Positions 43,860 to 55,158 of a stretch of 64,000 bases of DNA are shown here, piece after piece. The stretch comes from Icerya purchasi (lineage: Eukaryota; Arthropoda; Insecta; Hemiptera; Monophlebidae). The stretch spans positions 155,471,774 to 155,535,773 of the forward strand of contig CM077115.1 of NCBI GenBank assembly GCA_039619475.1, in the 5' to 3' direction. The position numbers were made by a program, and so were the translations under genes. Each line of letters starts with the position of its first letter. Positions within the stretch are counted from its first letter, which is position 1. The notes below the pieces were generated by a model that ran no database searches, was not told where the DNA came from, and worked only from the letters and a program-made list of their open reading frames with translations.

Positions 43860-44735
43860 AAATAGCTAGGAGGTCAGAAATGGACGCAACAGAGGACAGC
43901 CGGTCAGGACCACAGATGATGAAGGAAAGGAGAGGATAAAGGAAGCGTTATAGGGAATAACCTAATGTCAAGAGCTGGCCTGTATAAATGGAAGCGCTCA
44001 TTAAGAAGAGCAGGACACTCGAAGAAAGTGCGATCAGCATCACATATATACAAAGAGGATTGCAGTCGTGAAGAGAACAATAAGGAGAAGGCGACGGAGT
44101 AAATCGAAAGCGAGAAGAGGGAAGTAGAAAATGATTGATGCAGAGATGAATCAGGGAGACAATAGAGGAGTGACGACCGGAAGCAATAGAATGGAGCCGA
44201 AACAGGTAACGAGGATTCGGCTGAATGAAACGCTAATGAAAATGACGATTAGAAAATAGGGAAGGATAAATGTCCCGCCAAAGTCGGGCTTGATTGGAGA
44301 GCCTGAAAGCACAGTGGGAACAAGCAAACGGGATGAAAGCTACGACAATAGCGCGCAGTATGCTCAAAAAGGAAGCATTTAGAGAGCACTGAGTGGGAGA
44401 ACGCATACTAGGGGAAATAGGAAAACGGAATTTGTAAATAGATAAAAACTCCGGAAGGAACGACTTGGCGAATTTAAGTTCGTCACTCCTGCTGGGAATT
44501 TTGGAACCATCAGAAGAGCGAAAGATTCGGCGAATTGTAACTACTGGAATATAGGATTCAAGAGTCCCTCTTTAATTTCGTCTTCAGACAAAGAAGGATA
44601 AACTCCAGAGATAACGTCCGTACTAAACAGAGCATTATGAGAGATAGAAGCGGTAAGATCGTGGGACTGCAACAAGAGATCCAACTGATTGCGCATAGTT
44701 TGTCTATCAAATACTGATGATGAGCGGTAACCTCC
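43860..44735 (-). mobile_element. Family A-like copy A6: gag joined to ORF2 C-terminus
   Basis: Minus strand. The 5' part (44735 to about 44320) is ORF1-like: YIPVVTIRRIFRSSDGSK, FLSIYKFRFPISPS, then a zinc knuckle CSKCFLFEHTARYC once a 2-bp duplication (CTCT) near 44392 is allowed for. It passes near 44310 directly into the ORF2 C-terminal segment of a diverged family A subtype: QARLWRDIYPSLFSNRHFH, LLPSSRFRFTPSPSPYCSLH and CICDADRTFFECPAL. The whole endonuclease, RT and RNase H are missing, an internal deletion of roughly 3-4 kb judged from A1. Confidence 0.6.
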
Positions 44736-45464
44736 TCCCCCTACTCAAATGTTGCCAAAGAAAAGCACCCAAAAACCGAAATGGGAAACGTACATTGCGG
44801 AAATACATTTAGTCTTAGATATTTTTTCTCTATCGATTTTGTAAGTAATTCACTGTCGTCGAGATAGCTGAGTTGCACGATCGGACGACCATAGAGAGTT
44901 GTTGAAATAATCGTAACATATCGAAATTTAAGAATTATTAAAAACAAGATAATCGTTTAATATTCTCGTGTAGAGAGAGAGAGAGAGAGAGTAATGACAT
45001 ACCTATCATGCAGATACAGATAATACCGGTGTACACTAGCACATTTGGACTTGTACTAAAATGTAAATATATCGGTTTAAGGCGTGTAATAATATTTCTT
45101 ATTCCAATGCATACAAAATTTTCTTAAGAATTAGGGGGTTACATTTACGCAGGAAGAATGCGCCTGAATAAGCAGGCACAACGCTCGAAATCGAGCAATA
45201 AGACCAAAAGGTATGTGAGATCGAGAACTAATAGCGTGTTGTATTGGCGTTTCTTAACTTCCCAATTTTCACGCTGATATTCTAAATAATCCTGTTCATT
45301 CAAAGGAAAGTTTATGCGATTTAGCCTGAATCAGTTTTTCAAAAAACAGTTATTACAAACGTTTTTTATTAAAGTTATTACTACTGGTACTTTTTTGCCG
45401 GGAAGGGGGAGCGGCGGTTCATTTGATATTGATGCAGAATGTAGTTTTGATTTTATTAAGTGTA

Positions 45465-45525
<61 letters not shown>

Positions 45526-46436
45526 AAACGGTTAACTAAGGAAGGAAAAGTTCTTTTTTTGTCGATTCCTCCAACAAATGACACCGATAATCGAACTTTA
45601 CAAGTTTCTTAAGAGAAGTACGAATCAATTTTTTTCGCAAAATAAAAACGCTCCCACTGTGGACGCTGATGACTGGAAGAGGAACTATATAAAGCTGCTG
45701 TAATTTTGGATGTTATCGCCAACAATTTCATACCGCCGCATCAACTACAAAACGGCTAAAGACGAATTTCAGTAATTCAGTTTTTGACGTTGAACTAAAT
45801 TTTAACCGTTCAAAGGAATGCTCTAATCGCACCTGCTCTATCGCCCAGACTAATTTCTCCTCTACCAGCTTTCAGTGAATTCGATAAATCATTTTCCCAA
45901 TACACGTTAATAAGACGTTTTTATTTATTAGCCTTTAACAACGGTCTTAATTATAATTTTTATCGCGTATCTTTTGCCAATACATATTTTCCTCCATCCT
46001 TTTCTCCTCTTCCCCACTCTCTTCATTTTGGTTACGCTTTGGGTTGCGAAATTAATTTTATCAAAACTGCGCGATCAGTTTACAGCATCAGATCAATTTG
46101 TACTATTTACCTGTGTAATTTTAATCGTTAAATTGAAATTATCCATCGAAATTTATTTCCGCAGTAAATATCAACATATACTATTTGTATATGCACCCAT
46201 AATAGAGGGCTGAGCAAAAGTCAGGCTGCAAACGCACACGTGCAGTTTTCGATAGTGCACCCTGACTTTTGCTCACCGCAGTATATGTAAGATTCATTTT
46301 TATGAAAATGTATGTGTTACGTTGGTAATAACTTTTAAAAATAATAATATCTTCTTATTATTAAAATGAATCCTTACTTCTAATACTTTTAAGTATCTCC
46401 ATAAACACATATATATATATGTATATTAATAAGGTG
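44736..46436. other. No supported gene; (TA)n and (GA)n tracts
   Basis: (GA)n at 44974-44991 and (TA)n at 45470-45521. The frame 45314-45523 ends in an Ile-Tyr repeat made by the TA tract. Otherwise AT-rich and unrecognised. Confidence 0.5.
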
Positions 46437-47286
46437 ATACCATTTCTCCGAAATTATTTATCTGCGCATTGGAAACCGTATTCAAGAATTTAAATTGGGA
46501 TGCAGCAGGTATCAAAATGGACGGCGAATATCTAACTCTGATTCGCGGATGACATAGCATTAGTGAGCACAAGCGCAGAAGAACCGCAGACGATGATAAC
46601 AGACCTGAATCTACATTCTAACAAAATAAGATTACAAAAAAAAAAACCTAAACGAAACAAACATAATGACAAACACCGAAAGACGAATAAGAATAAGAAT
46701 AAATTCGTAAGAAATAGAACGGGTGGATAATTATTATTTAGGTCAGAAAATCATGACGAATAAAAAGAACATAACGAAAGAGGGGAATAACGAGGAGAAT
46801 ATTACTGTCGTGGATTGCGTTTGGAAAATTAAGCCGTGTATTCCGGAACGAACAAATAGGAAATTGTATAACCAATGTGTACTTCCGGTTACGACATGCA
46901 GTTTGGAAACGTGGTCATTCACAAAAACTGGTATAAAAAGGATCAGAAAAACCGAAACTGCGCATGAAAGGAAAATGCTAAATCTAAGGCAGATGGATCG
47001 TATTCGCAATACATGGATACGCGAACAAACAGGGCTAGATGACGTAGTGGAACAGATGGCCAAAATGAAATGGAGTTGGGTTGGTCACGTAACTAAAAGA
47101 AACGATAATAGATGGTCGAAGCGTGTCTTTCAGTGGTGGCCAATGGACAATAAAAAAAACCACGGAAAACCAATGATGATGCGTTGGCAAGATGATATAG
47201 TAAAGGTAGCTGGAAAGAACTGGATGAGGTTTCCACAGAACAGAACTAGATGGAAGATGTTGGGGAAAGCCTTCGTTCAGAAGTAG
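46437..47286 (+). mobile_element. RTE-clade LINE, copy RTE-2, 5'-truncated
   Basis: Starts after a short TA tract with GDTISPKLFICALETVFKN, LNWDAAGIKMDGEYLTLI and, after a shift, RFADD-equivalent FADDIALVSTSAEEPQ. The long frame 46723-47286 has YLGQKIMTNKKN, YNQCVLPVTTCSLETW, ERKMLNLRQMDRIRNTWIRE, MKWSWVGHVTKRNDNRWSKR, GKPMMMRWQDDIVK and ends WKMLGKAFVQK. The ending EAF/KAFVQK is typical of this group. It has decayed RT but an intact C-terminal frame, and belongs to a different RTE subfamily from RTE-1. The minus frame 46743-47063 is a shadow. Confidence 0.8.
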
Positions 47287-47909
47287 ATTGACAAAGGTAT
47301 GTCGTTATCGTGATACGTTATTTGTAGTCGGAATCATTTTAAGAAGAAATTTTGATTTAATATAGATATTGTACTCACACTTGGTGAATTGCGTCGATCG
47401 ATAACATGATGTTGTACCGCCGTAAGGATTTTCTTACAGCTTTATCGGAGAGTTGGTATACGTATGTGTGTGTTTGTTACCGCTTCTTCTTATCGGCTGT
47501 TTTTATCACGCTAGTCTTGATTGGTTAAGTCGATTTCGTCAACGGAAAAAAAATAAGTATTTTTACGTACCGTTCATATTACATTTTTACAATTAAAATT
47601 TCGATATTTTATCTATTAATCATTAATTATTAAGAAAGCAATACAAAAGCAGGAATCGTTGAAAGAACCTGAACAAGAACTAGCAGAAGGACGTTCGATT
47701 GCCCCTGATACAGGTGAAACTGTGAACAACCTGACAGCAGACTATTCCACCAATAAAAAATCGCAGCTTGGGAACCGGCGTAATAGTCACCGGCCAACGA
47801 GCAGCATGCAGCGCTTCAAATTTTCTCATTTATTTAATTTAATTTATTTAATTTATTTTTTTCTCGTATTTTGTTGCGTGCTAAACGTAAATTGTTTTAT
47901 TTCATGTAT
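47287..47909. other. No supported gene
   Basis: AT-rich with a 92-codon plus frame (47659-47937), unrecognised. The last 22 bp (47888-47909) is duplicated at 48332-48353 as the target site of the next LINE. Confidence 0.45.
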
Positions 47910-48331
47910 ACGTTATATATGCCGAATACACGCATAGGCACACAAAAACTCCGGAAATATTACATAGGCTGGGTATACTAACGAATAATTTGTACGAATG
48001 CGGGGAGATTGGCTCAATTGAACACATTATTTGGCAATGCGAAATATGTGATGATCGCATAACAGATTTTTAAAAAAAAATATCACACCATTCTCTAAGA
48101 CCATGTCAATAACCTATTACTACAGATGGTGCGATAGAACCAGGAACCTGCTTATTTTTTTGTACCAATACATACAACTCCGTAACATTATTGTATAAAA
48201 TATAATTTATTTTAATAATTGATAAATAATAATAATAACTTAATAAAACAATAAAAAAAAAAAATTTAAAAAAGATGCTGAATGGCCAGATAGCGAAAGC
48301 TAGGCACAGAGGGAAGAGGGAGAAAAACAAA
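47910..48331 (+). mobile_element. 5'-truncated LINE with 22-bp target-site duplication
   Basis: Flanked by identical 22-bp repeats at 47888-47909 and 48332-48353 (both begin TAAATTGTTT). Inside, the plus strand reads HTKTPEILHRLGILTNNLYE and CGEIGSIEHIIWQCEICDDR, a Cys..His..Cys terminal segment of I/R1-like LINEs, then an A-rich 3' end. Only the last 60 or so codons and the 3' UTR were inserted. The long perfect duplication implies a fairly recent event. Confidence 0.75.
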
Positions 48332-48353
48332 TAAATTGTTTTATTTCATGTAT

Positions 48354-51300
48354 GTGAAGACAACTAAAATGTAACAGAATGATGTGATCCAGAGAGTCCT
48401 CTACGAATTCTAATCTCGTCAAATTTAATCTGTGAATTCACTGGCTCAGTTATTAATTTGCGTTGTAGAAATCGTAGTGTAATTTACGTTAAAAAAGAAA
48501 ACACGTTCATTCCATTGATGATTTCTGCAGATTTAATAGATCAAGAAAAATAAATAAATACATTGAGAAAACAGATAAGGCACAAAAATTTTGCTTCCTG
48601 CTTCCGGTAGTACAAGTCGGAAACTTAACTGTATACAGCTAATAACGTATCATTTACAAAACGAAATTTTATACAATTTCTCGTCTGAAGATTCTTATAA
48701 AGAAATTATAAAACTGACTTTCTGTAATTCTGCTTAAATTTCACGTTCACGTAAGTCTCGCGTAATTTTTCCTCTCTTTTGAGTCCATTGTGGGGGAATT
48801 TTTTCGAAGCCCTTTTTTTGCAAACAACTACACTTCAATAAGAAAATAAGCATCGAGTTCCATGTTTAACATCCCGGTAGTTTTGAGAATTTTGTATAAT
48901 ACCATATATAAATACTTAAGGAACAGTAAATAGATCTGACAACAATAATAATATATGGCGTTTTTGCGTCACGTTTATAACACGTTTTATTAATTTTGCG
49001 AAGAACGACGTAGTAAATTGAAACGGACTTATCTATGGAAATTACGGCGCGTCTAGGGGTCAAAGTTATCCACCAGAGTTTGATACATGTTAAGCATGAA
49101 GCTGGACATAAATTCGGCTGGAACGATCCGTTCAAATTTTATTAATGAGTTGTTGTTCCGTAACGTTCTTAGTGTATTCTTTAACATCTTCTTCGGAAAT
49201 ATTCTCTTCATTCCTAAAGATCAGAATTGTCGGATTTTTGTTCGTTGACTTTACATACTTCTTAATTCGCCAACGACTTCACCATTTCTAACTACTTCGT
49301 TTCTCAAGGTTGATTTCGATTTTAGGACGCGCACTAAACCTCTGTTTCTGAATATACAACCTTCCGTACATTCTGTTCCTTAAACTGAATAATATATTAG
49401 TCTTCGGACCATTTTAGGATTCTGTCTGATGCACTACCGTGTTCGCGACATTGTATTCTTATTAGAAGGCAAGACAGTACACGCCGTCGACAAACATATC
49501 TAATGATTGGCGGCATGTTTTAGAAGATGGGATAAAATTTCTCCCGTTAATTTATTTGCGAAGCTTTTATATTTTTAGAGTTTTAAGATATCCGAATGCT
49601 TCCTTTGAAGGAAACAGTTTTGCTGTAAGATTTAATTGAAGCGGCTGTTTCAGTGAATTTATAGTTCATTTTTTAATACAACTGAAATTATATACTTCGT
49701 TTTGTATGAAAGATACCACTGCTGCTAGTCGTTTTTCTGACTGCACTTATTTCTTTTATAAACTTATGTATATTAGTGTCGATACAGTTCCGTTCTTAAA
49801 TTCATGTTCATTGCAATTGGTGCAGTCATAACATGTAGTTTAAGCAGTAAGAGTGGTAACAACTAGGTGGACATCATTTATATTTTTAAGTTTTTAATTC
49901 AATGTTAATAAAGATAGCGAAAATTTATTCGAGTAATTTTGTTGAGTTCAATAGTTTCGTATCACGATTAGCGATGACAAATATGCAATCAGAAGGTAAT
50001 AATAAAGTTTGTTTACACATTTTATTATACCTTTGTAAGCATTTACACAAGTGTACAAATTCAGTACATCCGGTATTCTACTATAAAGTTGTGAGGCCAG
50101 GGGTGTTATCGAAAGGATAGATAAGGAATTTTATTTAGTATTACATCTTGTTTGTTGGTTCTTTGTGAACCGTGAGAATAATATTTAAAATAGTAGTTTC
50201 CACTGCACATGAATGCGCAGCCTAAATTTTTAAAAATCAAATTGTATTGCCGTATGTAATATCTAGGAGGACACTAAATCTGTAGACAGGTGTGACTTTT
50301 GTTTATACTGACATTAACTGAAACTGATACTGCTGCGCATATGTACTACTGTATAAAGAAATTGGAAGCGGTGGATCAGAGAATTTCTAATCATCACCAT
50401 ACAGCCATCATAAGTAGAGATCCATGCGGTGTTGGTGACTAGAATGACTTTTTAAAGCCAGTCGCACTGAAGCTTTTTTCGTAGCATAGGCGAGTTTCTA
50501 TAATCAACGCAATATTAAGAAAAAATTATAACTCGTTCTTCGTTTGTGTGCATTATCATTTGCATTGCACGTTAGAAGGGGGGGGGGGGGAATGCTGTGT
50601 GATAATGTTTACATTTGATTGCATTTATATTATTACGAGGCGATCGATAACTTTAGTTGATAACGAAATTAATCGATATTTATGATTAATTTGAATTTCG
50701 ATAAGAATAATATGAATCCGTTTGAGATATTATTATTAAAGTTACCACAGTCCGATTCGTATGTTATATTACCGTTGTTTTCTTGAAATTTTACACTGCT
50801 GGGTGCGAGTTCTTCTAGAAGGGAATTCTTACCTATACCATATTTTTATATGGGAAGTAGTAAGTTGTTTCATGGGGCGATTTGCTTTAAATGTAGCCGC
50901 TCTCAGCAACTAGCAAGCTGACAATTTTCGTTCAGAGCGTATTTATGTTAGCTGGATTTTCAGGTGGTTTAGTGTTTTTCAGCGCATTTCACATAGCGAC
51001 ACGGTAATTTGCACTAATTTGCCGCACGTCCGGAAGATTCACATCGTCTGCGTTGCATTATATCGCTAAGTTTCTTTCAGATTCTTCAAGAATAACCGCT
51101 ATTTTAAGTTAATTTACATATATCTTCATGTTCTGAAGGTGACTTAATATCGACGAAAAACGTAGTTTTGTTTTTATTATCGAAACAATTTTCTTCTATT
51201 GCATTTTTGATACCCATTAAACCGTTCATTCTATAGATATTTCTTCGGACAATTCTAGAAGGGTTTTTTTTTTTTTTTTTGTTTCCTAACAATAATAAAA

Positions 51301-51681
51301 ATTAACAAGCAGTTTTTAGCGTTTTTTACTGTTTCTCTAACTGATTTAACTGATCGCGTTCTCTGGGTTTTCAACGTAGATTTCAGAGAAAAATTGACTT
51401 CCAACTATATTTAGGAGAAATATTTTAAAATTATCAAAGTGTAGGCCATATTTTTAACCGTTACTAGAGATAAAATTTCTGATTTTTTTTTCAAAATTTC
51501 GACTGAAATTACCGATATCTTGACTTTTATTCGCGAGGAGTGATAGCATTAGCAGATCATCTGTTTGCAGTTGTTCGTTTATTTCCTTCTTACCGTCATT
51601 TTCACCACTACAAACCGATTAATGTCTTTTCTGTACTGGTGAATATCGCCAGAAGAGATGTTAGATGAATATAGTGTAATC
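48354..51681. other. No supported gene apart from a gag relic
   Basis: AT-rich. G-run at 50577-50590. The minus frame 51104-51292 (IYRMNGLMGIKNAIEENC) might be another LINE ORF1 relic but is too weak. The frame 49902-50120 is unrecognised. Confidence 0.4.
48930..49510 (-). pseudogene. Possible decayed LINE ORF1 (gag-like)
   Basis: Minus-strand pieces in shifting frames: VVRNGEVVGELR, KSTNKNPTILIFRNEENISE, EDVKEYTKNVTEQQ, then LWWITLTPRRAVIS and YYVVLRKINKTCYKRD. The order resembles the ORF1 layout of I-like LINEs (a (K)P.(I/V)(I/L)I.N...(I/L)(S/T)EE..E helix-strand unit, then P.LR..., then (R/K)V.....(T)RCYKC). The zinc knuckle is not intact. An unrelated relic remains possible. Confidence 0.35.
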
Positions 51682-52127
51682 TGGTGATGGGCAACTTCGA
51701 AATGTTTCATTCGAATGCATTCGATTGTTCCGTAGTTGCATTCGAAATGTCATTTCATTCGAATAATTCATTCGTATTCGCAACAATCATTCGAAATGTT
51801 ATTTCTCTCGAAAGAATCTAGTCGATGTTTAACGAATATTTCGTTCGTTTGAGTTCGGATAGTTTCGGTTTTTATTCGAATAATTCATTCGTATTATTCA
51901 CAACAATCATTCGAATCAAAATCATTCGAATTAGAATCATTCGAATTAAAATCATTCGAATTAAAATCATTCGAATTAAAATCATTCGAATTAAAATCAT
52001 TCGAATTAAAATCATTCGAATTAAAATCATTCGAATTAAAATCATTCGAATTAAAATCATTCGATTGTTTTTTTGACGATTGTCGATTGTTTCGATTGTA
52101 AAAACATTTCGAAATCGCACATCACTA
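51682..52127. mobile_element. hAT-like MITE, 446 bp, built around a minisatellite
   Basis: Terminal inverted repeats: left TGGTGATGGGCAACTTCGAA, right (reverse complement) TAGTGATGTGCGATTTCGAA, both continuing ATGTTT. Flanks carry an identical 8-bp duplication GTGTAATC (51674-51681, 52128-52135). Both features suit hAT. The interior is derived from ATTCGAA-type sequence and includes about ten 15-bp tandem units (51906-52065). No coding capacity; frames on both strands simply read the repeat. Confidence 0.85.
51906..52065. repeat. 15-bp minisatellite, about 10 units
   Basis: Unit CATTCGAATTAAAAT, nearly identical for eight units and slightly variant at the left end. Because 15 is a multiple of three, both strands stay open and encode IRIKI- or MILIR-type strings, which should not be annotated as proteins. 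Confidence 0.95.
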
Positions 52128-52135
52128 GTGTAATC

Positions 52136-52409
52136 TACGTTTTTCTTTTGGCCACACATTTTTTGACTGGAAGGGTAGATGCATTTTCGTCATTTTATTA
52201 CCGCGTTCATTTGTTTGCAGGTAATTTTGATAAACGACCTTCAAATAAGTCTTTCTAATAGCTGGTATTCCATTATTGTTTTTTTATTAATCTCAAGTCG
52301 GCACATGGTAGTGTGTGTGCATCTCAATACCCTAATCGAAATACTTATTAAGTTAGGAATTTCCAAAAAAAAATTGTTTACCGGATACATGACTATTTTC
52401 TCATAATAG
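52136..52409. other. No supported gene
   Basis: AT-rich flank between the MITE and an RT relic; nothing recognised. Confidence 0.4.
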
Positions 52410-53540
52410 AAAATTGACCGCTTTATCAGGAGCGAGAACCTACAAGTCACGGTAAACTCAGGGAGGGGATTGCATCAAGGGAGTCTACTCAGCCCGTGTC
52501 TATACGCGCTATATGTAAACGATATGGAAAAAATCCAAGGACGAAATATTGAAATCATTCAGTTCGCAGATGACTTGCCGATATTCTTACCTCCAAAAAC
52601 GGCAACGGCCAGAGTAGGAGAGATTCTAAATAAATTAACAACAATGTTAAACAGACTCTTCATATTCGTATTAGTACTGAGATTAGTAGTGAGCCGGAAG
52701 GTCATACAGTCATATCTGTTAATAAAAATAGCCGGTAAAACCGTAGCCTTTAAAAATTCATTCAAGTATTTAGAAGTTAAGTTAGACTTGGATAGATGAA
52801 CTGCAAAAAATATATATCTGGAAAATGTGAAAAAGGGGTCCATCCTGATTCGCTGCTAACAATAAACAAAGCAATAATACGAACTCGCGTAGAATACGCA
52901 GCCAGCCCCAATATTACATTTAAATACTAGAAAAACTGAAAAATCACAAATTATTCAAAACAGAGCCCTTTCCGGTTAAGTTTCTTCTTAAAAACTTTTT
53001 TCCGACCAATTTTACGTAAAAAATAAAGAGCATCGCTTTCATCCAATAAGTAAACAGATGACATATATATCTGTATGAGACAGCCAAAAAATCGAGATTG
53101 CTGGAGGTTTACCAGAACTCTTTCACAATACTTACCAGTTTTAACAACTACTTCGAATTAAAGATTTACCAAAATATTAAACCGGCGATGCCATATCGGA
53201 TGGATTTTCAGGAATCGTTTTTGATGCCCAAAAATTGAACTGGATACTAAAGAATTCGTCAAAACCGACTAATTCTAAATCACAACAGTTTGAGTAATGA
53301 ATGACGTGTATTAAAATCTCGGTTCAATGATTAAAAAATCCTCTATACCGGATGGATCGTTTGATCTGGGCTAAAATAGATACACAGCAGTTTTTTATTA
53401 TCGCAGCCGGGAAGTTTTTAAAACTTTTCGGTTAAACTGGATATTCTTTCGCAGTGGAATTATTTGCCGTATTAAAAAGCCTAGAATATTCTGGAAGGTT
53501 TGTCGGTCAAAAAATATTAATTCCAAGTTAATTATCAGAA
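52410..53540 (+). mobile_element. RT/RNase H LINE relic
   Basis: Plus strand: GLHQGSLLSPCLYALYVNDM (PQGS motif with His for Pro), then IEIIQFADDLPIFLPP with the catalytic Asp pair and FKYLEVKLDLDR (YLGV motif) in the frame 52470-52799. Downstream, with many stops, come ILIRC, RVEYAAS-like and, near 53390-53520, AAGKFLKLFG and SFAVELFAVLKSLEYS, which resembles RNase H around its Glu. This is an I/R1-like LINE, old and 5'-truncated just before the palm. Confidence 0.65.
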
Positions 53541-55147
53541 AAATTTTTAAACATTATTCAAACTATTTTGTTTTAATATGAAGAATATCGGTTGAACGAA
53601 AATTAATTTTTTTATATAACAAACTATCAGAATGTATAATTGAAAAACATATAAGATTTTGTTTCTGGTTAAATAATGTAACGGTTAAGAAAATATTACG
53701 AATTTTATGGTAATCGAATTATATATTTTTAAAAGAAACAATTAAAATAATATGTTACAATTTATATTTCTTAATTATCACCGCTGTCTTGGTTAATAAT
53801 TACAGTTGTTACTTCTATGAACAAATATCTGACTCGACTTTTCGCGGCTCCTATAATCTCCGAGAGATAGCTGCCATCGGGAAGGTAAATACATAATTTT
53901 GCAGAACATGGAAACACATGTCAATAGTTCTCAAGCAATTCATTCGGATCAATATTTATGACACCATTATAGACTACATGTAATCCGGTTGGTAATGAAT
54001 GTAGCACTGGTAAACTTCTCTATTTATATGTCGCCATCGAACTTTTATTTTAATTGTCCAAGTTCTTTTATTGTAATTCTTCACTATCATTCGTTATTTC
54101 GGCCAAATATAATACAGCTTGTTGAAGTTACTAGTTCCTATAGAGAAAATTTTCAATTCTTCTCTACCATTTCTGGAAAATCTTGCATGTGCAGATTTTT
54201 AAATAAACTTTTCCTTCTCCTCTACCTACCAATTTCTACCTCTAAAACTAGAGTGGGCTTTCATTACTTTTTGACACGACCTAATTAATCCCTTTTTCAT
54301 TTGAAAACCTATAAGAAACCAGCCTTTTTCCAAAAGCATTGCTTAAAAAGCCAAAAATTTTACCGGTTGAATCCTACATTTGTAATTAAATCAATATGTC
54401 ACATGTACCACCTTGACTGCTCTATAATCACGGCTACACACGTGCATGATTAGAGCTTACTCAGCGGTGCGAATTAAAATGCGATAATTATTTACTTTTG
54501 ATCTGTCAAAAGCCCCACGAAAACCTTAGCATAATTCTCGTTATCGTAAAGTGGCCCTAAAATTCAATAGTAAACCCTATTTCTAGTGCATATGGTAAAA
54601 GGTTTACATAAGGAAACCTATTTTTAACTTTAGTTCAATGTTTTCCAGTATTCACTGTTAATGGTTTTTTTTGCTTTTTTTTTTTGCGGTTAATGTAAAT
54701 ATTAAAGATGCGCAAATAAATTCCGCTAGAGGATTTGGATATATATATATATATATGCATCATTTCCGATTGCGGATATATATCCGCTTCTCAACTACAA
54801 TTCTGCCGAAGTTACTCATCTCATACCTAGCGTATAATTACATCCAACTCCGCGTAACACTCCGAACGCACAAAGCAACAGAACGCCCTTAAACACCGTG
54901 CGCATGCGTGCAACTAACGCCTATTGGAGTTGAGATATATTAAATCACCCCCTGCCAAAGGTAAATCCGACTACTGTATCCGGAATGACAACATTTGTTC
55001 GTTGTGTGACATTTTTCGGAGTTAAGATTAAATCACATCATCAGAGATAAATCCGGTGTGTCCAAAGGCGGATATATTTCCGAGGATTGTCCGGAGTTAC
55101 CCATGCTTAGTATATGCTATCAGTAATTATTACAAGTTGTGATTTTC
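53541..55147. other. No supported gene
   Basis: AT-rich, then a mixed region 54690-55110 with repeated GGATATAT and CCG.AGTTAC.CAT motifs that may be internal repeats of an unidentified element. Frames at 53989-54288 and 54671-54892 are unrecognised. Confidence 0.4.
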
Positions 55148-55158
55148 AATGTTGAGAA

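Noticed and set aside
45314..45523. 69-codon frame ending in an Ile-Tyr repeat
   Set aside because: Created by the (TA)n microsatellite at 45470-45521.
51906..52065. Regularly spaced repeats resembling a CRISPR array
   Set aside because: Units are 15 bp with no spacers, inside a eukaryotic MITE.
51825..52159. Open frames on both strands encoding IRIKI and MILIR repeats
   Set aside because: They are produced by a 15-bp tandem repeat, whose unit length is a multiple of three; no protein function is implied.
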